In this document: positions 1-5,553 of the stretch, piece after piece
How the letters are laid out: each line of letters opens with the position of its first letter
Numbering within the stretch: the first letter of the stretch is position 1
Origin: Deltaproteobacteria bacterium
Lineage (GTDB): Bacteria > Desulfobacterota_C > Deferrisomatia > Deferrisomatales > JACRMM01
Direction of reading: 5' to 3'
Length of the DNA stretch: 9,630 bases
Assembly: GCA_016218905.1 (NCBI GenBank)
Contig: JACRCS010000588.1
Location: 1 to 9,630, forward strand
Made by a program: the position numbers and the translations under genes
The notes under the pieces: generated by a model
The model's database searches: none
Seen by the model: the letters and a program-made list of their open reading frames with translations, nothing else
Told to the model about the DNA's origin: nothing

Positions 1-96
1 CGCTACGTTCTCACGGCCAAAGGACGCCGAGTCGTGACGGCGATCATCAATACGCAACATGTTCCAGTCACTAAACTTTTGGACCTCGCAGCATGA
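1..96 (+). CDS. C-terminal tail of a protein, possibly winged-helix DNA-binding (partial)
   Basis: Frame 1 is open from the window edge to a TGA at 94-96 and encodes 31 residues beginning RYVLTAKGRRVVTAI and ending KLLDLAA. The Tyr-x-Leu-Thr-x-Lys-Gly-Arg-Arg-Val pattern is typical of the wing and following helix at the end of winged-helix DNA-binding domains, such as MarR- or PadR-like regulators and uncharacterised relatives. The rest of the gene lies outside the window, so family and function cannot be fixed. Codon use here is less G/C-biased than in every gene to the right (AAA, AAT, CAA, ACT and CTT all appear), so the gene may have a different history from its neighbours. That the frame is coding is fairly likely; the winged-helix reading is inferred from a short motif only. 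Confidence 0.5.
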   Translation, partial: RYVLTAKGRRVVTAIINTQHVPVTKLLDLAA

Positions 97-290
97 GAAT
101 CTTGATGCAATTTCGGGAAGCTGGAGGTTAGTAGTACAGAGTGCTCGGCGGGGAACCCAGGAACGTCTTTTAAGTAGACATTCTAAATTTTCCGGGGCAT
201 TTTTTGTGAGGAACCAGTCCAGACAAGGCAGGTTCTGCTGCTGGTGAGTTCCGACGCGATGGCCGCTGCCGGGGGAAGAAGGAGTCCTTC
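97..290. other. Intergenic leader upstream of the protease gene
   Basis: This stretch separates the left-edge gene from the protease gene. Its first half is more AT-rich than the rest of the window, with short T and A runs near 168-215. I could not find a well-spaced -35/-10 pair or a convincing terminator hairpin. An AAGGAG ribosome-binding site ends at 284, six bases before the protease ATG. An 11-codon open frame starting at ATG 259 ends in a TGA that overlaps the protease ATG, giving an ATGA junction at 291-294; it is described separately as a finding. Confidence 0.5.
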
Positions 291-1409
291 ATGAACAGGT
301 TCGCGCAGGCTCGGGAGTCCCACGGAAGAATCGCAGCCCTTCTGCTGGCCCTGTCGCTCCTCCTGGGGGTCGCCGCCGCTGCCTCCGGTGCGCCGTCGGA
401 CGAAGGCCTCCTGAATCGGGCCCATCCGAAGGTGCAGGAGGCGATCTCGGTCCAGGAAGAGGTCACCCCCTCCCTGATGGAATCGGAGGACGTCCTCGGC
501 ACCGCCGTGGGCCTGAACGAGGCGGGCGAGGTGGCACTGGTCGTCTACGTCAACCAAGAGGGACGCCACACCGCCGACGTCCTTCGCGCCCTGCCCCGGG
601 GCATCGGCGGCGTACCGGTGACGCCCCACCTCACCGAACCCTTCCGGGCCCTCCTCAAGCCTGACGCCGCCCGCGTGAGTCACAAGGTCAAGCAGACACC
701 GCCCGTCAAGCTCGGCACGTCGGGCGGCTGGGCGTACGACCTCGCGAACGGCTACTGCTGCGGCGGCACGCTGGGAGCGCTGGTGCAGAAGAGCGACGGA
801 AGCCAGTACGTGCTCAGCAACTACCACGTCCTGGAGGCCGATATCGTCGCCGGCGGCAACGGTACCGTGGCCACGAGCGGCGACGCCATCCTCCAACCCG
901 CCCTGATCGACGTGGGGTGCGACGCCCGGAACGCACAGACGGTGGCGGCGCTGGTCGTCAGCAGCTCGCTGCCGGCTGGCAACGTCGACGCTTCGATTGC
1001 CCAGGTCGCACCCGGCATGGTGGATGCGGAGGGCTCGATCCTGGAGATCGGCACGATCTCGGCGTCCACCACCTCCGCGTCCTTGAACCAGGCGGTGAAG
1101 AAGAGCGGGCGGACGACCGGCCTGACGCGCAGCAAGGTCACCGGCCTGAACGCGACGGTGAACGTCTCCTACGACGACGAGTGCGCGGGCGCCACGGCGT
1201 TTACGAAGACGTTCAGGAACCAGCTCGTGCTCGCCAATCGGGGCAGCAAGTTCCTCGCGGGGGGAGACTCGGGCTCGGTGATGGTCGAGGATTTCGCCAC
1301 GAACCCGAAGGCCGTGGGACTGCTCTTCGCCGGCAGCAACACCAGCGCGATCGCCAATCCCATCGCCGAGGTCCTCGGCTACTTCGGCGTAACGATGGTG
1401 GGCAAGTAA
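291..1409 (+). CDS. Secreted trypsin-like serine protease with N-terminal prodomain-like region
   Basis: The product is 372 residues and is probably exported. The N-terminus (MNRFAQARESHGR followed by a Leu/Ala-rich segment, residues 14-31, then ASGA) has the form of a signal peptide. Residues about 62-121 form a small domain with alternating hydrophobic strands (VLGTAVGL, VALVVYV, LPRGIGGVPV). Residues about 145-370 form a chymotrypsin-fold domain with an apparently complete catalytic triad: His179 in SNYHVLE, Asp233 in NVDASIAQV and Ser327 in GGDSGS. The segment KSGRTTGLTRSKVTG (271-285) is typical of bacterial chymotrypsin-fold proteases. Four cysteines (156, 157, 210, 298) could form disulfides, consistent with secretion. 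The ATG at 291 is preceded by AAGGAG with a six-base spacer. The substrate is unknown. A protein resembling the N-terminal domain is encoded just downstream, so that domain may be a folding aid or an inhibitor, which is inference. Protease identity is secure; specificity is not. Confidence 0.85.
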   Translation: MNRFAQARESHGRIAALLLALSLLLGVAAAASGAPSDEGLLNRAHPKVQEAISVQEEVTPSLMESEDVLGTAVGLNEAGEVALVVYVNQEGRHTADVLRALPRGIGGVPVTPHLTEPFRALLKPDAARVSHKVKQTPPVKLGTSGGWAYDLANGYCCGGTLGALVQKSDGSQYVLSNYHVLEADIVAGGNGTVATSGDAILQPALIDVGCDARNAQTVAALVVSSSLPAGNVDASIAQVAPGMVDAEGSILEIGTISASTTSASLNQAVKKSGRTTGLTRSKVTGLNATVNVSYDDECAGATAFTKTFRNQLVLANRGSKFLAGGDSGSVMVEDFATNPKAVGLLFAGSNTSAIANPIAEVLGYFGVTMVGK

Positions 1410-1528
1410 GCCGAACCGGGCGGCGAGCGGCATCGGCGCTGCCTCCAAGGAAGTCCCGCCCGCTGGCTGCGCCTCTCGCCCGGTCGCCGCGCCCAGACCG
1501 GTCGCAAGGGCCGGAGGAGTGGAGTGCC

Positions 1529-1759
1529 CTGCCGGACATCGCCGCCGTCCTGCGCGCCCACGAGGACGAACTCCTCGCCATCCCCGGCGTCACGGGTGTG
1601 TACATCGGCCTGCTCGGGGATGGCGAAACCTCGTGCCTCAAGCTCATGATCGCCACCCTTACCCGGGAAGTCCGCGACCGGGTCCCGCGCTCTCTCGAGG
1701 GGTACGCCGTCGTCTTGGAGGAGACCGGGGAAATCCGGCCGTTGCGCCGTCCCGAGTAA
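1529..1759 (+). CDS. Small protein resembling the protease N-terminal domain; start codon uncertain
   Basis: The frame ending in TAA at 1757-1759 encodes about 76 residues with a protein-like pattern: LPDIAAVLRAHEDELLAIPG, then VTGVYIGLL, a strand near LKLMIATLT, and VPRSLEGYAVVLEETGEIRP. This repeats the layout of residues 62-121 of the protease encoded immediately upstream (V-x-G-x-x-x-G-L, a strand, a helix, L/V-P-R-x-I/L-x-G-x-x-V, then T-x-x-x-R-x-L). No ATG, GTG or TTG occurs in this frame between the protease stop and the conserved part. I placed the start at CTG 1529 because GGAGGAG (1513-1519) lies nine bases upstream. A start elsewhere, a frameshift from the protease frame, or a decayed 5' end are alternatives. 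The gene lies about 120 bases after the protease stop and could share its transcript. That the frame was selected as protein is fairly convincing; its boundaries are not. Confidence 0.5.
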   Translation: MPDIAAVLRAHEDELLAIPGVTGVYIGLLGDGETSCLKLMIATLTREVRDRVPRSLEGYAVVLEETGEIRPLRRPE

Positions 1760-1821
1760 CGTCCGGACCGGCTACCCGGCAGCGTCTGGAGGAGTGCCTC
1801 GGCGCTTTGGGTCTCGCCGCT

Positions 1822-2265
1822 TCATCCCATCAGGAAGTGCGCGTGAGCCGCGGCGACCGGGCGGCTTGGATCGGCCTGCCAGGCCTCCACGCGGACGTTC
1901 GTCACCGACCTCCCCAGCTTCACGACGCGGGCGCGGGCGCGGGTCTCTTGCCCGGCAAGGCAGGGCCGGAGGTAATCGAGGGAGATGTTGATGATCTTCG
2001 GGAACCGGTCGACCTCACACTCCCAGAGGATCTGCATGATGCCCGCGTGCTCCAGGAGCGCGCCGACGACGCCCCCGTGGACCGCGGGAATCTGGGTGTT
2101 TCCGACGTTGGAGGCCTTGGGCCGAAGCAGCGTCACGGGACCCTCCGGCGTCTCCTCCAACTCGAACCCGACGACCGCGGCGTAAGGAATGAGGCCGGTG
2201 AGCGAGGTCAACTCGTGATTCCGGCGGAGCTCCTGAAATCTCCGGAAGAAGGGACTCGTGCTCAC
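1822..2265 (-). CDS. Hotdog-fold (PaaI/4HBT-like) thioesterase, second of a pair
   Basis: The 147-residue product starts at GTG (2265-2263), which overlaps the stop of the preceding thioesterase as GTGA, so translation is probably coupled. The hotdog signature is clear: AVHGGVVGALLE (residues 61-72) at the start of the central helix, followed by strands such as IINISLDYLRP (91-101), ARARVVKLGRSVTNVRVEAW and a terminal AAAHAHFLMG. Members hydrolyse acyl-CoA thioesters in the cytoplasm as dimers or tetramers. The helix carries Glu72 where the partner protein has Asp69; Arthrobacter-type 4-hydroxybenzoyl-CoA thioesterase uses a glutamate in this region, while PaaI-type enzymes use aspartate. Length is normal for the family. 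Substrate cannot be read from sequence, though the upstream molybdenum hydroxylase gene points to an aromatic or heterocyclic acyl-CoA. Family is secure; function in this operon is inferred. Confidence 0.8.
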   Translation of the reverse strand: MSTSPFFRRFQELRRNHELTSLTGLIPYAAVVGFELEETPEGPVTLLRPKASNVGNTQIPAVHGGVVGALLEHAGIMQILWECEVDRFPKIINISLDYLRPCLAGQETRARARVVKLGRSVTNVRVEAWQADPSRPVAAAHAHFLMG

Positions 2266-2714
2266 GGCAGGGAAAGCCCCACGGAGCCGACCATGAACGT
2301 CGCCGCACAGTGGGCAAGGGGCTCCGTCTCTTCGCAGTAGGCCGTGCCCCGCACGAAGGCAACGCTCCGGCTGAGGCGGTAGCACTCGGCGCGGCCGAAG
2401 ATCGCCCGCCCCGGCTCGGACATCCTCAGGTAGTCGATCCGCAGGTCCAGGGTCGCCAGGCTCTGGCCCGCCCGGATGACGCTCAACGCCGCCGCCCCGC
2501 CGACGCTGTCCAGGAGGGTCGTGATCACGCCGCCGTGGACGGCCCCCGTCTCCGGGTTCCCCGCGAGGCGGGGCGAGGGCTCGAGCCTCGCGACGCAGAC
2601 GCCCCGCCCCACCTCGACGATGCGAATGCCGAGCTCCTGGAACTGCGGCAGTCCTCCCACAGTCTCCCGGACCTGGTCGATGGGATAGAGCTCCTCCTCC
2701 GGGCGAACTTTCAT
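2262..2714 (-). CDS. Hotdog-fold (PaaI-like) thioesterase, first of a pair
   Basis: The 150-residue product has the PaaI/4HBT hotdog layout: an N-terminal helix (residues 12-27), the strand RIVEVGRGVCVARLEPS, then ETGAVHGGVITTLLDS (55-70) containing the conserved His60-Gly-Gly and the probable catalytic Asp69, then LATLDLRIDYLRM (86-98) and strands through to AHCAATFMVGS. PaaI-type enzymes cleave acyl-CoA thioesters, including hydroxyphenylacetyl-CoA shunt products. The ATG at 2714 lies 32 bases after the stop of the upstream molybdopterin subunit, and the only purine-rich site (GGGGGAG) is about 13 bases upstream, so its ribosome-binding site is mediocre. The 3' end overlaps the next thioesterase by four bases. 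The pair could form homo-oligomers with separate substrates or a mixed complex; the sequence does not decide this. Confidence 0.82.
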   Translation of the reverse strand: MKVRPEEELYPIDQVRETVGGLPQFQELGIRIVEVGRGVCVARLEPSPRLAGNPETGAVHGGVITTLLDSVGGAAALSVIRAGQSLATLDLRIDYLRMSEPGRAIFGRAECYRLSRSVAFVRGTAYCEETEPLAHCAATFMVGSVGLSLP

Positions 2715-2746
2715 GGGCGACGGTGTACTCCCCCGCGGCTACGACG

Positions 2747-5119
2747 TCAACGGACGTCCCCAACCGCCGCCTCGGCCCGGGCCTCGGGTCCCACGGCTGC
2801 GGCCGCTCCCGAGACGCGAGCGAGGGCACTGAGGACGCGGTCGGGCGTCAGGGGGTACTCCGAGAGCCGCGCGCCGATCGCGTTCGAGACGGCCAGGAGC
2901 ACGGCGGCCGGGCCGGGGGCGGTCGCGATCTCGCCCACGCCGACGGCGTGGAAACGGTGGCTCGGCATCGGCGTCTCGAGGACCACGTTCCGGATCTCCG
3001 GGAGCTCGGAGAAGGTCCTCCACTTGTAGTCGATCATGTTCGCAGTGAGGACGCGCCCCGAGCGGCGATCGAGGATCGTCTCCTCGAAGAGCGCGCTGTC
3101 GATGCCGGCCGAGCCGAGGCAGCCGTTGAGCTGGTTCGTGAGGCCCGGCGGGTCGATCACGAGGCCCGCGTCCGTGGCGTTGACCACCCGCCGCAGGTCG
3201 ACCTTCCCGGTCTCGGTGTCCACCTCCACCTCGACGAAGGTCAGCAGGCAGTTCGTGAGCGTCCAGTCCGGGTCGAAGCGTCCCTGCCCCAGGACCGTCC
3301 GATCGAACGTGAGGGCCTTCGACCAGGGGATCCTCCGCTCCGGGGCCGTCCTCGAGAAGATCTGCCCGTCCTCCGTCTCGAGCTCCTCCGGACCCGCCCC
3401 CAGCAGCGGCGCCGCGAGCTCGAAGAGCTTCCTTCGGGCGTCCTCCGCCGCTTCGATCGCCGCGCTGGCCATGCCCCATGTTCCTCGGGAGCCCACCGGG
3501 CCGAAGTCGTACGGCGTGACGGCCGTGTCGGGAGGCGTCAGCGACACCCCCTCCAGGGGGAGCTGGAGCACCTCGGCGACGACCTTGCAGAGGTTCGTCG
3601 GCTGGCCCGTGCCGTGCTCGGTGGCGGGCGAGTAGAGGACCGCCCTGCCCTGCGGGTCGAGGCGGACGTACGCCTCCGTGACGCTCTCCCCGATGTCCGC
3701 GCACCCGTGGATCCCGACCCCTACGCCCACCCGCCGGGTCCCGTTCACGGCCGTGGGCTTCAGCCACCCCTTCCACTTCGACTTCCAGCCGAAGGCCCGC
3801 GCGCCGGCCTCCATCATCTCGGAGAAGTCGATGCCCCGGTAGACGTACTTCTCGCCGTTTCGCCAGAGGTACTCGTCGCCGGGCTTGCGATAGTTCTTGC
3901 GGAAGAAGTCGACGGGGTCGACGTCGAGCTTCTCCATGGCACTGTACAGGATGGGCAGGAGCGCCGACTTGAGCTCCTGCCCACCGAAGCCCCGGATGAT
4001 CCCGGAGGCGCTCCGGTTCGTGCAGACGATGCGGGACCGGAGGTCCCAGTTGGCGCACCGGACCGCGATCTGCACTTCGCCGCAGCCCACGGCCACCTGC
4101 GCCTGGGTCGTCATCGAGTAGACGCCGGTCCCCACGAGCCAGTCGCCGGAGATCGCGGTCACCTCGCCGTCCCTGCGCATCCCGACCTTCGCCCGGAGCT
4201 TGGACTCGACCCGGAGGACGAAGGCGGCAAGCTGCTCCTCTCGGGTCATGTGGAGCCGGACGGGCCGGCGCGTCGCGCGGCTGAGAGCAGCCGCCTGGAG
4301 CGCGAGCTGGATCGACATGAACTTGGACCCGAAGCTGCCGCCGCAGGCGCTCCCGATCACCCGGACGTCCACCTTCCGGCCGAAGGCGTAGTAGAGGATC
4401 ACCCTGTCCTGGCCGGGCCCCTGGGTAGAGAGCCAGAAGGTGACGCGGTCGGGCTCCTCCCAGAGGGCGACGACGCCGGCGGCTTCGGCCGGCAGGGGGT
4501 TGGGGATGTTCTGGAACCCGCAGGTCCCCTCGACCACCACGTCGGCCCGGCGGAAGCCCTCTTCCACGTCGCCCGTTCGGAGGCCCGTCAGGCACTTGGG
4601 GCCGAAGAACGAGGTCCCGGCCTGCACGACGTTTCCGGGAGCCTCGTCGTAGAGCTGCGGGGCCCCCGGCTCGAGCGCCTCCTCGAGCCCATAAACCGCG
4701 GGCAGTTCCTCGTACTCGACGTGGATCAGCCCGACGGCCTCTCCGGCGATCGCCTCCGTGTCCGCGGCGACGAGGGCGACGCCGTCCCCCACATAGCGGA
4801 CCTTGCCGTCCAGAGGACGGGTGTACCGGGGCGTGCCGAGGCGCCAGTCCGGCAGATCCTCATGGCTGAGTACGGCCCGGACGCCGGGAAGCGCCTCCGC
4901 CCTCGTCTTGTCGACGCGCCGGACGAGCGCGTGGGGGTGCGGGCTTCGGAGCACCCTGCCCCAGAGCGCTCCGGGAATCTTGCGGTCGCCGAGGTACACC
5001 GCCCCGCCGGTGACGATGTCCCGCGCGTCCTTGCGGGGAGTCGCCTTGCCGACGTGGCGGTAGCGCCTACCCACGGCGCCTGCCGGTGACACGCCTTGCT
5101 CGTCCGACTCTCTGGCCAT
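2747..5119 (-). CDS. Molybdopterin-binding large subunit, xanthine dehydrogenase family
   Basis: The 790-residue protein is a full-length molybdenum hydroxylase catalytic subunit. Residues about 30-140 form the a/b hammerhead domain, followed by the two molybdopterin-binding regions. Visible motifs are GSACGGSFGSKF (256-267, usually GGGFGGK), IIRGFGGQE (374-382, matching the RGFGGPQ loop of xanthine dehydrogenases with its substrate-site Arg), TEHGTGQPTN (500-509), PVGSRGTWGMASAAIEAAED (541-560) and GVGEIATAPGPAAV (727-740), in which Glu730 matches the catalytic glutamate. The AYRCSFR loop of form I CO dehydrogenase is absent, so it is not CoxL. The family hydroxylates purines, aromatic or heterocyclic rings or aldehydes, or reduces 4-hydroxybenzoyl-CoA. 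The [2Fe-2S] and FAD subunits normally encoded alongside are missing here. No twin-arginine signal peptide is seen, so it is probably cytoplasmic. The ATG at 5119 has GGAGG four bases upstream. It is the first gene of a unit with two thioesterases. Substrate is unknown. Confidence 0.88.
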   Translation of the reverse strand: MARESDEQGVSPAGAVGRRYRHVGKATPRKDARDIVTGGAVYLGDRKIPGALWGRVLRSPHPHALVRRVDKTRAEALPGVRAVLSHEDLPDWRLGTPRYTRPLDGKVRYVGDGVALVAADTEAIAGEAVGLIHVEYEELPAVYGLEEALEPGAPQLYDEAPGNVVQAGTSFFGPKCLTGLRTGDVEEGFRRADVVVEGTCGFQNIPNPLPAEAAGVVALWEEPDRVTFWLSTQGPGQDRVILYYAFGRKVDVRVIGSACGGSFGSKFMSIQLALQAAALSRATRRPVRLHMTREEQLAAFVLRVESKLRAKVGMRRDGEVTAISGDWLVGTGVYSMTTQAQVAVGCGEVQIAVRCANWDLRSRIVCTNRSASGIIRGFGGQELKSALLPILYSAMEKLDVDPVDFFRKNYRKPGDEYLWRNGEKYVYRGIDFSEMMEAGARAFGWKSKWKGWLKPTAVNGTRRVGVGVGIHGCADIGESVTEAYVRLDPQGRAVLYSPATEHGTGQPTNLCKVVAEVLQLPLEGVSLTPPDTAVTPYDFGPVGSRGTWGMASAAIEAAEDARRKLFELAAPLLGAGPEELETEDGQIFSRTAPERRIPWSKALTFDRTVLGQGRFDPDWTLTNCLLTFVEVEVDTETGKVDLRRVVNATDAGLVIDPPGLTNQLNGCLGSAGIDSALFEETILDRRSGRVLTANMIDYKWRTFSELPEIRNVVLETPMPSHRFHAVGVGEIATAPGPAAVLLAVSNAIGARLSEYPLTPDRVLSALARVSGAAAAVGPEARAEAAVGDVR

Positions 5120-5178
5120 CTCCCCTCCGCTGGAGCTTCGCCCCCGCCGTCCCGGGAACGAGACATAGAAGGTCCTCG

Positions 5179-5207
5179 ATCATACCCCTTCCACGGGCTC
5201 GTGTTGA
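5179..5207 (-). promoter_or_regulatory. Sigma-70-like promoter candidate for the molybdenum hydroxylase operon
   Basis: Read on the minus strand, TCAACA (5207-5202, four of six matches to TTGACA) and TATGAT (5184-5179, five of six matches to TATAAT) are separated by exactly 17 bases. The -10 box lies about 60 bases from the ATG at 5119. In such GC-rich DNA an AT-rich, correctly spaced pair is unlikely to be common, but this is a pattern match only. Confidence 0.4.
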
Positions 5208-5314
5208 TTCCTCGCTGGACGGGGGCACTACGCTTTTGTCCGTCTCCGGAGGCATCTTCCTCCAGCTCCGGACGCTATCTCCCAAACACACGTCCTCGTA
5301 GCTCCGCCGGCCGT

Positions 5315-5333
5315 CGGGCTCGGAGGCAGCCCG
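5315..5333. promoter_or_regulatory. Perfect stem-loop in the divergent intergenic region
   Basis: CGGGCT (5315-5320) and AGCCCG (5328-5333) pair perfectly around a seven-base loop, CGGAGGC. A T-containing patch (CAACAATTTTGTCTT) follows on the plus strand. It could be a weak terminator, a transcript-leader structure or a protein-binding inverted repeat. The position, between divergent promoters and upstream of the sigma-54-like element, does not decide among these. Confidence 0.3.
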
Positions 5334-5444
5334 CAACAATTTTGTCTTCGTGGGGAACTCTCGACACATTTCTGTAAAGGGAACGCCCGCCTGCATCGTC
5401 TCCTCTCGGCCCGGACGACCGCCGAAACGACGCCGGCCGCGGGT

Positions 5445-5460
5445 CGGCACGGCCCTTGAA
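5445..5460 (+). promoter_or_regulatory. Sigma-54-like (-24/-12) promoter candidate for amt
   Basis: The 16-mer CGGCACGGCCCTTGAA matches the consensus TGGCACG-N4-TTGCA with the correct ten-base gap between the GG and the -12 dinucleotide. It has two differences: C for the first T, and GA in place of the strongly conserved GC at -12. Transcription would start near 5471, about 80 bases before the amt ATG. Nitrogen-regulated amt genes are often driven by sigma-54 in Proteobacteria. The -12 mismatch is a real weakness. Confidence 0.33.
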
Positions 5461-5540
5461 AAGGGGGCCCTGAAATCAACCGGTAAGGCGCGGTCCGCAG
5501 GCACCCGCGCCGCGGGCGTCCCTGAGCCCGACTTCGAGCA

Positions 5541-5547
5541 GGAGGAG
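5541..5547 (+). promoter_or_regulatory. Ribosome-binding site fixing the amt start
   Basis: GGAGGAG lies six bases before ATG 5554. The same frame is open upstream from another ATG at 5350, but that one lacks a comparable site and would put 68 Arg/Pro-rich residues ahead of the signal peptide. The site therefore decides the start. Confidence 0.7.
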
Positions 5548-5553
5548 AAGCGC

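Larger units (their letters stand above)
5120..5553. other. Divergent intergenic region between the molybdenum hydroxylase and amt genes
   Basis: This 434-base region has no open frame with protein-like composition. It holds, from left to right, a sigma-70-like promoter candidate for the minus-strand unit (5179-5207), a perfect six-base-pair stem-loop (5315-5333), a short AT-rich patch containing ACAATTTTGT just after it, a sigma-54-like element (5445-5460) and the amt ribosome-binding site (5541-5547). The length leaves room for activator binding upstream of amt. I see no recognisable riboswitch. An in-frame GTG-type extension of amt back into this region is possible on paper, but the strong ribosome-binding site and the signal peptide favour 5554. 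Confidence 0.55.

Noticed and set aside
59..247. 62-codon open frame at the left edge
   Set aside because: It overlaps the better-supported tail in frame 1, has no ribosome-binding site and shows no recognisable pattern.
183..1448. Minus-strand open frame of 421 codons antisense to the protease gene
   Set aside because: It has no recognisable motifs and is a shadow of a well-supported gene; the plus-strand protein has a signal peptide and catalytic triad.
1800..1819. Possible terminator hairpin (CGGCG / CGCCG) between the small plus-strand gene and the thioesterases
   Set aside because: The stem is only five base pairs with a ten-base loop and no T-run, which is common by chance in GC-rich DNA.
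2723..5089. Plus-strand open frame of 788 codons antisense to the molybdopterin subunit gene
   Set aside because: Its composition is Arg/Gly/Pro/Asp-rich with no motif or membrane or domain pattern. It mirrors the GC-biased codons of the real gene, whose product matches a family along its whole length.
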